The position numbers and the translations under genes are program-made. Below are positions 37,298 through 45,982 of a DNA stretch of 64,000 nucleotides, in pieces (within the stretch, counting starts at the first letter, position 1; every line of letters starts with the position of its first letter). Below the pieces are notes generated by a model. It did no database searches and was not told the origin of the DNA. It was given only the letters and a program-made list of their open reading frames with translations. Origin of the DNA: Streptomyces sp. SID13726 (GTDB lineage: Bacteria; Actinomycetota; Actinomycetes; Streptomycetales; Streptomycetaceae); the NCBI RefSeq assembly GCF_010548375.1, contig NZ_JAAGLY010000002.1, positions 310,001-374,000 of the forward strand. Reading direction: 5' to 3'.

Positions 37298-37319
37298 TGA
37301 TCCGCCGGACACGCCTTAG
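37298..37319. repeat. Right terminal inverted repeat
   Basis: Begins TGATCCGCCG and ends GCCTTAG, the reverse complement of the left repeat with one mismatch. It lies 47 bases upstream of the Imm7-like start. Confidence 0.9.
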
Positions 37320-37320
37320 G

Positions 37321-37420
37321 GGCGGCGGTCCGGGGCACGGTCGGCGAAGTGGCTCATCACGTACATGGCGATCACCGCACAGAGCGCCGGTATCGCGGCG
37401 AACAGCCCGACCTGGAAGTC
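37321..37420 (-). pseudogene. Fragment of an MFS (anion:cation symporter-like) transporter
   Basis: Starting just outside the right repeat, the minus strand reads FQVGLFAAIPALCAVIAMYV then MSHFADRAPDRR. This matches TM segment plus the D-R loop of ACS-family MFS transporters. No more of the gene is recognisable up to 37797. It may be a target gene split or eroded by the IS. Confidence 0.55.
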
Positions 37421-37797
37421 CTGCGGAAAGCCTCCGCACCCCGTCCAGCCCGTTCGCATGTCTGGAACTGCCAGAAGGGCAGTCCGCCAGGCCCGTATCC
37501 CAGGTGCCCCGGTACGTCATGCCTGGCCGGGCACCGGCGGTCGTGGTGTTCCGGTGGGAGCGACCCACCCCGATTCCAGCCGTCTGCCCGACGGATCACG
37601 TCGACGTAGCACATCGCATGCCGCATGAACTCGGGGCGGGAGGTTGTCATCCCAGGTCAGAGGGATTGATGTCGCTGACGAGGCGGATTGCCTGTCAAAC
37701 CTCGCCCGGCGACCTTGGACGTGGCTGTCCGCTGGTCCCCGCCAGGCTCGGAACGCCGATCGCTGTCCTGTCATCGAGCTCACCTGGAGATCAGCGC
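37421..37797. other. Gap without recognisable gene
   Basis: About 380 bases between the MFS fragment and the toxin gene. No ORF with credible codon usage or homology is seen; the last 50 bases include CTGGAGATCAGCGC, the ribosome site of the toxin gene. Confidence 0.5.
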
Positions 37798-38756
37798 ATG
37801 TCCGACACCTGCCACTCGGCGTCCCTGGAACCGGGGACACACCACAGACCGACGACCATCTCACTCCTCACCGCGCCCCTGCTGGCGCTGGCCGCCGCCT
37901 TGCTCGGCCCGGTGTCGACCGCACAGGCCGGCACCTGGACTCCCGCCAGGGAGGCAACCACTCCGGAGAGGCGTCCTCGTCCGGCAGCTGTCCGGCGCTG
38001 CACAACATGAACCTCCAGGAGGGACGGGCGTTGCCCCGTGACGTCTTCCGCGGTGACTCCCGTCCCTGGCAGATGATCTTCCGTGACGGCGTCACCTCGC
38101 GCGGCACCAACTACGACCTCCAGCAGCACCTCCAGGGCGACCGCGCACACAACAGCGGTTACATCTCCACCAGCGAGTCACGGCAGGTGTCGGAGACGTT
38201 CGCGCGGAGTCAGGGGCTGGCGAACCTTGAGCAGGCGGCCATGCGCCCGCGCTGCTCGACCACGCGGGAGGCCGTCTACAAGATCATCCCGGCCTTCGGG
38301 AACTGGCTCCTGGGCACCTGCAACCACGGTGAGGTCACCGCGGAGACGTTTGTCTATGTCATCGACCCCCGCTGGGCCGACGACGCGCTCTACGTCCCCG
38401 ACCAGGTCCGCCACCACTCCGCTCTGTCGCGGTACGGGACCCAGGACGAATGGGCCTACGTCCGCCACATCCCGAACTACGCGATCGTCGGCGTGCACAT
38501 CTACCAGATGACCGCGCAGGAGGAACGGGGTTGCATCAACACGCGGACCATCACCTTTCGGTACGACCGTCTCCAGGACAACCGCGCCCACGCCGATGCC
38601 CTGCTGCGAGGTGGGATCCGCAACCCGTACAACCCGGCCACCGACGGGAACGCCCAGTGGAACGATCACACGGCACTGCTCACCGGCGCCGCGAACTCCT
38701 GGGAAAGGGGATGCACCACGATCAACCGATGCCGGGGCGGCGGCTCCGGCGGCTGA
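37798..38756 (+). pseudogene. Scabin-like secreted mono-ADP-ribosyltransferase toxin, frameshifted
   Basis: The ATG at 37798 has GGAG upstream and opens a Sec signal peptide (TISLLTAPLLALAAALLGPVST-AQA). After AGTWTPARE the frame breaks; the mature part continues one frame back from about 37950, GGNHSGEASSSGSCPALHN, to the stop at 38756. Its catalytic signature is complete: VFRGDSRPWQMIFRDGV (NAD-binding Arg), NSGYISTSES (STS motif) and RYGTQDEWAYVRHIP (Q-x-E, here Gln-Asp-Glu). These match pierisin/scabin DNA-guanine ADP-ribosyltransferases. One base appears lost near CCAGGGAGG. It is a recent pseudogene, a sequencing error, or a recoded gene. Confidence 0.78.
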
Positions 38757-38840
38757 CCGGACAGGTCCGTGTACACCCGAGGTGAACGAGGCGCCCGGTG
38801 CTGCCCTGGTCAGCCCTTGTGGGTGTCGATCTCCTCGGCC

Positions 38841-40007
38841 TCACCCGTCCAGGCCGCCGCGCTTGACCAACTGGCCGGCGATGACGTTGCGTTGGATCTC
38901 GTTGGTGCCCTCGCCGACGATCATCAGCGGAGCGTCCCGGAAGTAGCGCTCGACGTCGAACTCGGTGGAGTAGCCGTAACCGCCGTGGATGCGGACGGCG
39001 TTGAGGGCGATCTGCATGGCCGTCTCGGAGGCGAAGAGTTTGGCCATGCCGGCCTCCATGTCCACGCGGCGGCCCGCATCCGCCTCGCGGGCGGCGTACA
39101 GGGTGAGCTGGCGGGCCGCCGTGAGTGAAGTCGCCATGTCGGCGAGGTAGTTGCCGATGGACTGGTGCTTCCAGATCGGCTTGCCGAACGACTCGCGCTC
39201 CTGGGCGTAGGCCAGCGCGTCCTCGAAGGCCGCCCGGCCGACCCCAAGGGCGCGGGCGGCGACCTGGAGGCGGCCGGTCTCCAGCCCCTTCATCATCTGG
39301 GCGAAACCCGCGCCCTCGACACCGCCGAGGACCGCGTCCGCGGGCGCCCGGTAGTCCTCGAACGACAACTCGCAGCTCTCCACGCCCTTGTAGCCGAGCT
39401 TGGGGAGGTCACGGGAGACGGTCAGGCCCGGCCCGTGCTCGACGAGGAGGATCGAGATGCCCTGGTGAGCGGGTGTGGCTTCAGGGTCGGTCTTGCACAG
39501 CAGGGCGATCAGACCGGAGCGCCGGGAGTTGGTGATCCATGTCTTCGCGCCGTTCACCAGATAGCCGTCGGCGTCCCTGCGGGCGACCGTACGCATGGCC
39601 TGGAGGTCGGAGCCGCCGCCAGGCTCGGTCAAGGCCATGGTCGCGCGGATCTCCCCGGTGGCCAGCCGTGGCAAATAGCGGCGCTTCTGCTCGTCCGTGC
39701 CGAAGCGCAGCAGCAGCTTGGCGACCACGGTGTGCCCGCCCATCGCGCCGGCCAGGCTCATCCAGCCGCGGGCCAGTTCCTCGGTGATCAGGACGTAGCA
39801 AGGCGTGGAGACAGGGGTGCCGCCGTACTCCTCGGGGACCGCGAGGCCGAAGATGCCGAGCTGCTTCATCTGCTCGATCAGGGCTTCGGGATAGGTGTTC
39901 GCGTGCTCCAGCTCTTGGACGACCGGCTTCACCTCCTTGTCGACGAAGTCACGCACCGTGCGGACGATGAACTGCTCGTCCTCGGCGAGGATGTCGAGGG
40001 TGCTCAT
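38841..40007 (-). CDS. Acyl-CoA dehydrogenase
   Basis: A 388-aa FAD acyl-CoA dehydrogenase with the full family length. Blocks: ALTEPGGGSDLQAM and TWITNSRRSGLIALL (FAD-binding), GRLQVAARALGVGRAAFEDALAYAQERESFGKPI, and the catalytic-base region FRDAPLMIVGEGTNEIQRN. It has AAGGAG before the ATG at 40007. It is the second gene of a minus-strand pair after the CoA-transferase gene (29-base gap), so the pair should activate an acid to its CoA ester and introduce a 2,3 double bond. Chain specificity is unknown; it is too short for methylsuccinyl-CoA dehydrogenase (Mcd). Confidence 0.92.
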   Translation of the reverse strand: MSTLDILAEDEQFIVRTVRDFVDKEVKPVVQELEHANTYPEALIEQMKQLGIFGLAVPEEYGGTPVSTPCYVLITEELARGWMSLAGAMGGHTVVAKLLLRFGTDEQKRRYLPRLATGEIRATMALTEPGGGSDLQAMRTVARRDADGYLVNGAKTWITNSRRSGLIALLCKTDPEATPAHQGISILLVEHGPGLTVSRDLPKLGYKGVESCELSFEDYRAPADAVLGGVEGAGFAQMMKGLETGRLQVAARALGVGRAAFEDALAYAQERESFGKPIWKHQSIGNYLADMATSLTAARQLTLYAAREADAGRRVDMEAGMAKLFASETAMQIALNAVRIHGGYGYSTEFDVERYFRDAPLMIVGEGTNEIQRNVIAGQLVKRGGLDG

Positions 40008-40036
40008 ACGGGAACTCCTTGTGGTGCAGAGGTGGT

Positions 40037-41236
40037 TCAGATGACGTTGTCGGCCCTGAGGCGTTCGATGTCGGTGCTGCCGTATCCCAGTTCGGCCAGG
40101 ACGGACTCGGTGTGCTCCCCGGCTGCGGGCACCGGGTCCATGCGCGGGACGGTTCCGGCCAGGTCGACCGGCGGCAGCAGCGCGGGCACCATGGCCTCCC
40201 CGGGGATTCGTACGTCGCGCCAGCGGCCCCGTTCGCTCAGCACCGGGTGGGCCAGGAACTCCTCGATGCCGTTCCCCCCCGCGTTGGCGATACCCGCCTC
40301 GTCCAGCAGCTTCGTCACCACATCACTGGTCAGCTCGCCGAACCGCTCGGCCACGATCGCGTTCAGCTCGACGCGGTGGCCGACACGGGCTGAGCCGGTA
40401 GCGAACCGCTGGTCCGCGACAAGCCCCGGCTGCCCCAGGAACCGCTCGCACAGGGCCGTCCATTCGCGCTCGTTCTGGATGGAGAGCAGCACGTCCTTGC
40501 CGTCGGCGCAGCGGTAGGCACCGTAGGGGGCGATGGTGGCGTGCTGGGTGCCGATGCGCGGGGGCTGGGTGCCGCCGAAGCGGGTGTAGTAGGCGGGCTG
40601 GCTCAGCCACTCGGCCAGGGCCTCGAACAGCGACACGTCCACGGCCCGTACGACCCCCGTGGTCGCCCGGGTGAACAGGGCCGTCAGGATGCCGGAGTAG
40701 GCGTACATGCCGGCGGCGATGTCGGCGATCGACACTCCGACGCGGGCCGCGCCCTGCTCGTTGCCGGTCAGCGCGACCAGGCCGGTCTGGCACTGGATCA
40801 GGAGGTCGTACGCCTTGCGGTCGGCCCAAGGGCCGCTGGTTCCGTAGCCGGAGACGGAGCAGGGGATCAGGGTGCGGAAGCGCTCGGCGAGGTCTTCGGG
40901 ACCCAGGCCCATCCTCGCGGCCGCGCCCGGCGCGAGGTTCTGCACGAACACATCGGCTCCGGCGAGCAGTCGGTCCAGGATCCCGCGGCCCGCGTCCGAC
41001 TTCAGGTCGAGCGTGACGGATTCCTTCGACCGGTTGAGCCACACGAAGTAGCTGGACTCGCCGTGCACCGTGGTGTCGTACCGGCGGGCGAAGTCGCCTC
41101 CGCCGGGCCGCTCGACCTTGATGACCCGGGCGCCCAGATCGGCCAGCTGGCGGGTGGCGAAGGGCGCGGCCACCGCCTGCTCGATGCTGACGACCGTGAT
41201 GCCGGCCAGCGGCCGTTCTTCGGAGTGCCCGGTCAT
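40037..41236 (-). CDS. CaiB/BaiF (class III) CoA-transferase
   Basis: A 399-aa family III CoA-transferase. The start at 41236 (MTGHSEERPL) has GGAGGTCATCTC upstream. The conserved core includes AAPFATRQLADLGARVIKVERPGGGDFAR, FVWLNRSKESVTLDLKSDAGRGILDRLL and the catalytic Asp in QCQTGLVALTGN plus RVGVSIADIAAGMYAYSGILTALFTR. These enzymes transfer CoA between acids such as succinate, itaconate or mesaconate. It is divergent from a LysR gene and leads the acyl-CoA dehydrogenase gene. Confidence 0.92.
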   Translation of the reverse strand: MTGHSEERPLAGITVVSIEQAVAAPFATRQLADLGARVIKVERPGGGDFARRYDTTVHGESSYFVWLNRSKESVTLDLKSDAGRGILDRLLAGADVFVQNLAPGAAARMGLGPEDLAERFRTLIPCSVSGYGTSGPWADRKAYDLLIQCQTGLVALTGNEQGAARVGVSIADIAAGMYAYSGILTALFTRATTGVVRAVDVSLFEALAEWLSQPAYYTRFGGTQPPRIGTQHATIAPYGAYRCADGKDVLLSIQNEREWTALCERFLGQPGLVADQRFATGSARVGHRVELNAIVAERFGELTSDVVTKLLDEAGIANAGGNGIEEFLAHPVLSERGRWRDVRIPGEAMVPALLPPVDLAGTVPRMDPVPAAGEHTESVLAELGYGSTDIERLRADNVI

Positions 41237-41387
41237 GAGATGACCTCCAGGAAGGTGCGAGTCCCGTACGCGGGTACCATCATCAATGCTCATGAGACTG
41301 CAAAGGAAATAGCAAAATGTAATGCCCCCATGCGCGGTGCGGATGGCCGATACGCCCTCGTGCGGTGTGGCCACGGAAGGAAGACCC

Positions 41388-42335
41388 TTGGACATCAAGC
41401 AGCTCAAGGCGATCGTCACGGTCGCGGAGGTGGGCAGCGTCACGCGCGCCGCCGAGCTGCTGCACCTCGTGCAGCCCGCGGTCACCCGGCAGATCCGCAC
41501 CCTGGAGCAGGAGCTCGGCATCGACCTCTTCGAGCGGACCGGGCAGGGCATGCGCCCCACCGACGCCGGAGTGATCATGGTGGACCGCGCCCGGCGCGCC
41601 CTCGACGAACTGGAGCGAGCCCGTGCCGAGGTGCAGCCGAGCCCGGGTGTGGTGACGGGCATCGTCAGCGTCGGGCTGCTGGAGAGCACGAGCGATCTAC
41701 TGGCCGAGCCGCTGGTGACCGCTGTCGCCCGCGAGCACCCCGGCGTCGAGCTGCGCCTCATGACCGCCTACTCCGGCCATCTGCAGCAGTGGCTCGACGT
41801 CGGCGACCTCGACCTGACCTTGCTCTACAACCTCGACAGCACCCCCTCCCTCAACGCCCACCCGCTGGTCCGGGAACATCTCTGGGCAGTCGCTCCCGCA
41901 TCCGCCGGTCTCCGCGCCGATCGCCCCGTGCCGTTCACGGAAGCGGCCGAGCACCCTCTGGTCATGCCCGCCTCGGGCCACGCCCTGCGCCGCCTGATCG
42001 ACGCGGCGGCGGTGCGCGCCGGAGCCGCCATGCAGGTAGTCGTCCAGACCAACTCCATGCGGGTGCAGAAGCAGCTCGTCCAGGCGGGGCACGGCTGGAC
42101 CGTCCTGCCCGGCGTGGGTATCGCCGAGGACGTCGCACGGGGCACGCTGAGCGCCGCGCCGCTGTGCGAACCCGACGTGTGGCGCTCGGTCGTCCTCGGC
42201 ACACCGCGGCACGGGCGCACGCCCCCCGCCGTGGAGGTCGTCGCACGCGAGCTGGTCCGGCAGGTCAACTCGGCCGTGCGACAGGGCAGATGGCCCTCCG
42301 CCCAGGTCCACGGATCCGACACCGAGAGCACCTGA
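41388..42335 (+). CDS. LysR family regulator
   Basis: A 315-aa LysR regulator from TTG 41388 with AAGGAAG five bases upstream. The winged HTH reads DIKQLKAIVTVAEVGSVTRAAELLHLVQPAVTRQIRTLEQELG, followed by the usual ligand domain with GIVSVGLLESTSD and VRTL-like segments. It is divergent from the CoA-transferase/acyl-CoA dehydrogenase pair and lies upstream of the decarboxylase-hydratase-lyase genes, so it probably governs both transcripts. An A-rich patch at 41299-41320 in the shared promoter contains TGC-N10-GCA, a possible LysR box. Confidence 0.9.
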   Translation: MDIKQLKAIVTVAEVGSVTRAAELLHLVQPAVTRQIRTLEQELGIDLFERTGQGMRPTDAGVIMVDRARRALDELERARAEVQPSPGVVTGIVSVGLLESTSDLLAEPLVTAVAREHPGVELRLMTAYSGHLQQWLDVGDLDLTLLYNLDSTPSLNAHPLVREHLWAVAPASAGLRADRPVPFTEAAEHPLVMPASGHALRRLIDAAAVRAGAAMQVVVQTNSMRVQKQLVQAGHGWTVLPGVGIAEDVARGTLSAAPLCEPDVWRSVVLGTPRHGRTPPAVEVVARELVRQVNSAVRQGRWPSAQVHGSDTEST

Positions 42336-42389
42336 CCCACACGCCGACCCAGCCGTCCGAGAAGACCATCGAGGAATCCCGGGACACAC

Positions 42390-43196
42390 ATGACCGACAC
42401 CGGACACCGGTACACGACCATCGCCCGCGCCCAGGATGGCACCACACTGGCCTGCCAGTCCATGGGAGACGGGTATCCGCTGGTCCTCCTGGCCGGACAG
42501 GCGAACAACCATCACTGGTGGGACACCGTCCGCGCCGACTTCCACTCCACCCACTCCACCATCACGCTCGACCACCGCGGGACCGGGGAGAGCGGCAAGC
42601 CCCAAGGGCCCTACTCCACGCAGCAGTTCTCGGATGACGTGATCGCGGTACTCGATCACCTGGGCGTCGAGCGCGCCGATGTCTACGGGACCTCCATGGG
42701 CGGGCGGGTCGCCCAATGGGTGGCCGCCCGTCACCCGGCGCGGGTGCGACGCCTCGTCCTGGGCTGCACCTCCCCCGGCGGTCCGCACGCCGTCGAGCGT
42801 GACGCCTCCGTACGCCGGGCCCTGGCTCAAGCTGACCCGGACGCAGCCCGCCGCGTACTGCTCGACCTGATGTACACCCCCGCTTGGCTCGCCGGCCACC
42901 CCGACCCGTACACGACCCTCGGCGACCCGGACATGCCGGCGCACGCCCGCCACGGTCACCTGGTGGCGAGCAACGGGCACGACGCCTGGGACGCGCTCCA
43001 CCGCATCACGGCACCGACGCTGCTGCTGCACGGCGACCAGGACCGGCTCACTCCGCCGGACAACCTCCCCCTGCTCGCCGGCCGCATCCCCCGGGCCACC
43101 AGTCATGTCTTCCCAGGCGCTCGGCACGCGTACTTCGAGGAATGCCGCACGGAGGCCAGTGCCCTCGTCTCGGCCTTCCTCAGCGAAGGACCGTAG
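42390..43196 (+). CDS. Alpha/beta hydrolase
   Basis: A 268-aa single-domain hydrolase. The nucleophile elbow is GTSMGGRVA, the acid is in LHGDQDRLTP and the His in FPGARHAYFEE; the oxyanion region is LLAGQANNHHWWD. It resembles lactonase/3-oxoadipate enol-lactonase-like and general carboxylic ester hydrolases. It lies between the LysR gene and the decarboxylase genes on the same strand and may prepare the substrate of the pathway, e.g. by lactone or ester opening (inference). Confidence 0.87.
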   Translation: MTDTGHRYTTIARAQDGTTLACQSMGDGYPLVLLAGQANNHHWWDTVRADFHSTHSTITLDHRGTGESGKPQGPYSTQQFSDDVIAVLDHLGVERADVYGTSMGGRVAQWVAARHPARVRRLVLGCTSPGGPHAVERDASVRRALAQADPDAARRVLLDLMYTPAWLAGHPDPYTTLGDPDMPAHARHGHLVASNGHDAWDALHRITAPTLLLHGDQDRLTPPDNLPLLAGRIPRATSHVFPGARHAYFEECRTEASALVSAFLSEGP

Positions 43197-43290
43197 TCAG
43201 GCGCAGCCGCAGGCCCACAGCCCCTCGCTATGCGGGCGGCGCATGCGGGTATCACACGTTTCTATTGTTCAGCCTCACCCATCAGAACCC

Positions 43291-43842
43291 ATGATGAACG
43301 GCATGAACGAGACACCCGCTCCCGGGCCGCCCTCCTGGCAGGAGGACGTCTTCGCCGTGCTCAAGAAGCGCGGAATTCAGCAGATCGCATACGTCCCCGA
43401 CGCCGGGCATTCCCACACCCTCGTCGAGGCGCAACGCGACCCCACGATCCACGACGTGGTCCTCACCACGGAGGAGGAGGGCGTCGGCGTCGTCGCCGGG
43501 GCCTGGCTGGGTGGTCAGCGCGCGGCTCTGTTGATGCAGAGCAGCGGCGTCGGCAATTGCGTGAACATGTTCTCCCTGCTGGAGATGTGCCGGTTCCCCT
43601 TCCTCACGCTGGTGACGATGCGCGGCGAGTACGCGGAGTTCAACCCCTGGCAGAGCCCCATGGGCCGCACCACCCAGCAGGCCCTGGAACTCATGGGCAT
43701 CACCGTGCTCCGGGCCGACGAACCCGAAGACGTCGAGGAGACCGTCGAGGCCGCCCTGGACTCGGTGTTCGAGGCCGGCGACCGCGTCGCCGTACTCCTC
43801 GGACAGAAGCTGATCGGCCGCAAGAAGTGGGAGCGCAACTGA
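43291..43842 (+). CDS. TPP-dependent decarboxylase, PYR-domain subunit (ComD-like)
   Basis: About 183 residues from the ATG at 43291; starts at 43294 or 43303 are possible and no clear ribosome site decides. The sequence WQEDVFAVLKKRGIQQIAYVPDAGHSH, HDVVLTTEEEGVGVVAGAWLGG, RAALLMQSSGVGNCVNMFSLLEM matches the pyrimidine-binding half of sulfopyruvate or phosphonopyruvate decarboxylases, with the catalytic TPP-contacting Glu in TTEEEGVG. Its stop overlaps the PP-domain subunit gene (TGATG), so the two halves form one alpha-beta enzyme that decarboxylates a 2-oxo acid. Confidence 0.85.
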   Translation: MMNGMNETPAPGPPSWQEDVFAVLKKRGIQQIAYVPDAGHSHTLVEAQRDPTIHDVVLTTEEEGVGVVAGAWLGGQRAALLMQSSGVGNCVNMFSLLEMCRFPFLTLVTMRGEYAEFNPWQSPMGRTTQQALELMGITVLRADEPEDVEETVEAALDSVFEAGDRVAVLLGQKLIGRKKWERN

Positions 43843-44441
43843 TGACCGCTGTCGACACCCCGGCACGCCTCGACCGCCGTCGCTTCGTCGCCGACCTGAT
43901 CTGCCGGCTCCCGGAGGACGCGCTTGTCGTCACCGGCCTCGGCTCCCCGAGCTACGACGTGTTCACCGCCGGAGACCGGCCCACCAACTTCTACCTGTGG
44001 GGCGCGATGGGTGCCGCCGCCCCCCTCGCCCTCGGCCTGGCCCTCGCCCAGCCGGACCGCCCGGTCGTCGCGATCACCGGCGACGGCGAACACCTCATGG
44101 GCATCGGCACATTGGCCACGATCGGGGCCCAACTCCCGCCGAACCTGACCCTCGTCGTCCTCGACAACGCCCACTTCGGCGAGACCGGCATGCAGCCCAG
44201 CCACACCGGCCTCGGCACCGATCTCATCGCAGTCGCTCAGGGCTTCGGCATCCGCGATGCCGTGCGGATCACCAACGTCGCCCAGGTCGAGGAAGTCGCC
44301 ACGCGCATCACGGCGCGCGCCGCGACCACGTACGCCCAGGTACTCATCGACACCACCGAGCCCCCGCGCGCCCTGCCGCCCCGCGACGGCGTCGCCAACA
44401 AGAACACCTTCCGCGCCGCCCTCGGCCTCAGCACCTTCTAG
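43842..44441 (+). CDS. TPP-dependent decarboxylase, PP-domain subunit (ComE-like)
   Basis: A 199-aa partner subunit. The TPP/Mg motif is GDGEHLMGIGTLATIGAQLPPNLTLVVLDN (GDG followed by N at a distance of 28), preceded by FYLWGAMGAAAPLALGLALAQP. It supplies the diphosphate-binding site that the previous gene lacks. Together they should convert a 2-oxo acid to an aldehyde, and the next gene is an aldehyde dehydrogenase. Confidence 0.87.
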   Translation: MTAVDTPARLDRRRFVADLICRLPEDALVVTGLGSPSYDVFTAGDRPTNFYLWGAMGAAAPLALGLALAQPDRPVVAITGDGEHLMGIGTLATIGAQLPPNLTLVVLDNAHFGETGMQPSHTGLGTDLIAVAQGFGIRDAVRITNVAQVEEVATRITARAATTYAQVLIDTTEPPRALPPRDGVANKNTFRAALGLSTF

Positions 44442-44456
44442 CGGGCAGGATTCCGA

Positions 44457-45923
44457 ATGCAACGCTACGAGATGTTCATCGACGGGGAGAGCCGCAAGGC
44501 GGCCGGCGGTGAGTGGTTCCCCACCGACAACCCTTACCTGGGCAGGCCCTGGGCGGAGATCGCCCAGGGCACCGAGCAGGACGTGGACGACGCGGTGCGA
44601 GCCGCCCACCGCGCCCTGCACAGCGGCGCCTGGGCCGGGCTGACCGCCAGTGCGCGGGGCGCCCTGGTGCGGCGGCTCGGCGACATCATCGCCGCGAACG
44701 CCCGCCGGCTCGCGGAGACAGAGGTCCGCGACAACGGCAAGCTGTTCACGGAGATGCACGGCCAGGTCGGCTACGCATCCCAGTGGTTCCACTACTACGG
44801 GGGACTCGCCGACAAGGTCGAGGGCACCGTCCCGCCGTTGGACAAGAAGGGCTACTTCGCCTACACGAAGAAGGAGCCCGTCGGGGTCGTGGCGGTCATC
44901 ACGCCGTGGAACTCTCCCCTGTTGCTGCTGGCCTGGAAGATCGCCCCGGCGCTCGCGGCCGGCTGCACGGTGGTGATCAAGCCGTCGGAGTTCACCTCCG
45001 CGTCGACACTCGAACTGGTCGGGCTCTTCCACGAGGCGGGGCTGCCGTCCGGAGTGGTCAACGTGGTCACCGGGTTCGGCCGGGACGTCGGCGCCGCTCT
45101 CGTCGAGCACCCGTTGGTCCGCAAGGTCACCTTCACCGGCTCGGACACCACCGGCCGTCACATCAACCAGGCCGCCGCCCGCGACTTCAAGCACGTCAGC
45201 CTCGAACTCGGCGGCAAGTCACCGAACATCGTCTTCGCCGACGCCGATCTGGATGCCGCCGTGAACGGTGCCGTCTCCGGCATCTTCGCCGCCACCGGAC
45301 AGACCTGCATCGCCGGTTCCCGGCTGCTGGTCCAGGAGAGCGTGCACGACGAGGTCGTGGGCCGTCTGGTCGACCTCGCACGCACCGCCCGTATGGGCGA
45401 CCCGATGGACGAGGCCACCCAGGTCGGGCCCATCACCACGCCCGCGCAGTACGCCAAGGTGCTCGACTACATCCACATCGCGCAGCAGGAAGGCGCCCGG
45501 CTCGCTCTGGGCGGCAAGCCTGCGGGGGACAAGGGCTGGTTCATCGAACCGACCGTCTTCACAGGCGTCAGCAACAGCATGCGTATCGCTCAGGAAGAGG
45601 TCTTCGGACCCGTCCTGGCGGTCATCCCGTTCAAGGACGACGACGAAGCGGTCACTCTCGCCAACGACAGCCGATACGGCCTCGGCGCCGGCGTCTGGAC
45701 CGGCGACATCGGCCGCGCCTTCCGCATGGCCGACCGGATCCGCTCCGGCACCGTCTGGGTCAACACCTACCGCGCGGTGAGCTACCTGGCTCCCTTCGGC
45801 GGCTTCAAGGACTCCGGCATCGGTCGCGAGAACGGTATCGGCGCCCTCGCCTCCTACCTGGAGGACAAGAGCGTCTGGATCAACACCGGCGCTCCCACCG
45901 GCAACCCCTTCGTCCTCCGCTGA
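44457..45923 (+). CDS. Aldehyde dehydrogenase
   Basis: A 488-aa NAD(P)+ aldehyde dehydrogenase. The family-conserved base Glu is in VSLELGGKSPNIVF, the nucleophile Cys in ATGQTCIAGSRLLV, and the NAD fold in VITPWNSPLLLLAWKIAPALAAG. Full family length. It follows the decarboxylase beta gene after 15 bases and probably oxidises the aldehyde made by it to a carboxylic acid, which the CaiB-type enzyme could then convert to a CoA ester. Confidence 0.93.
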   Translation: MQRYEMFIDGESRKAAGGEWFPTDNPYLGRPWAEIAQGTEQDVDDAVRAAHRALHSGAWAGLTASARGALVRRLGDIIAANARRLAETEVRDNGKLFTEMHGQVGYASQWFHYYGGLADKVEGTVPPLDKKGYFAYTKKEPVGVVAVITPWNSPLLLLAWKIAPALAAGCTVVIKPSEFTSASTLELVGLFHEAGLPSGVVNVVTGFGRDVGAALVEHPLVRKVTFTGSDTTGRHINQAAARDFKHVSLELGGKSPNIVFADADLDAAVNGAVSGIFAATGQTCIAGSRLLVQESVHDEVVGRLVDLARTARMGDPMDEATQVGPITTPAQYAKVLDYIHIAQQEGARLALGGKPAGDKGWFIEPTVFTGVSNSMRIAQEEVFGPVLAVIPFKDDDEAVTLANDSRYGLGAGVWTGDIGRAFRMADRIRSGTVWVNTYRAVSYLAPFGGFKDSGIGRENGIGALASYLEDKSVWINTGAPTGNPFVLR

Positions 45924-45982
45924 GACGTCCCGCGCGCATCCTCCGTCCCCTCCCCGCCGCGACACGAGCAACGGAGCTTCCC

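Larger units (their letters stand above)
35908..37319 (+). mobile_element. IS5-family insertion sequence carrying an Imm7-like passenger gene
   Basis: The element is about 1412 bp, bounded by 22-base inverted repeats (35908-35929 and 37298-37319) matching at 21 positions. They begin CTAAGGC and end CGGCGGATCA. It contains a frameshifted DDE transposase gene on the plus strand and, after it, an unrelated minus-strand immunity-like gene. Ordinary IS5 elements of this group end soon after the transposase stop; here about 460 extra bases lie before the right repeat. I could not define a clean target-site duplication; the CTAA/TTAG bases at the ends may belong partly to the target. Confidence 0.85.

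Noticed and set aside
37644..38004. In-frame upstream extension of the toxin's mature domain (frame of 38756 stop)
   Set aside because: It lacks a signal peptide and reads as random sequence, while a proper signal peptide with ribosome site is present in the adjacent frame. A frameshift explains the data better.
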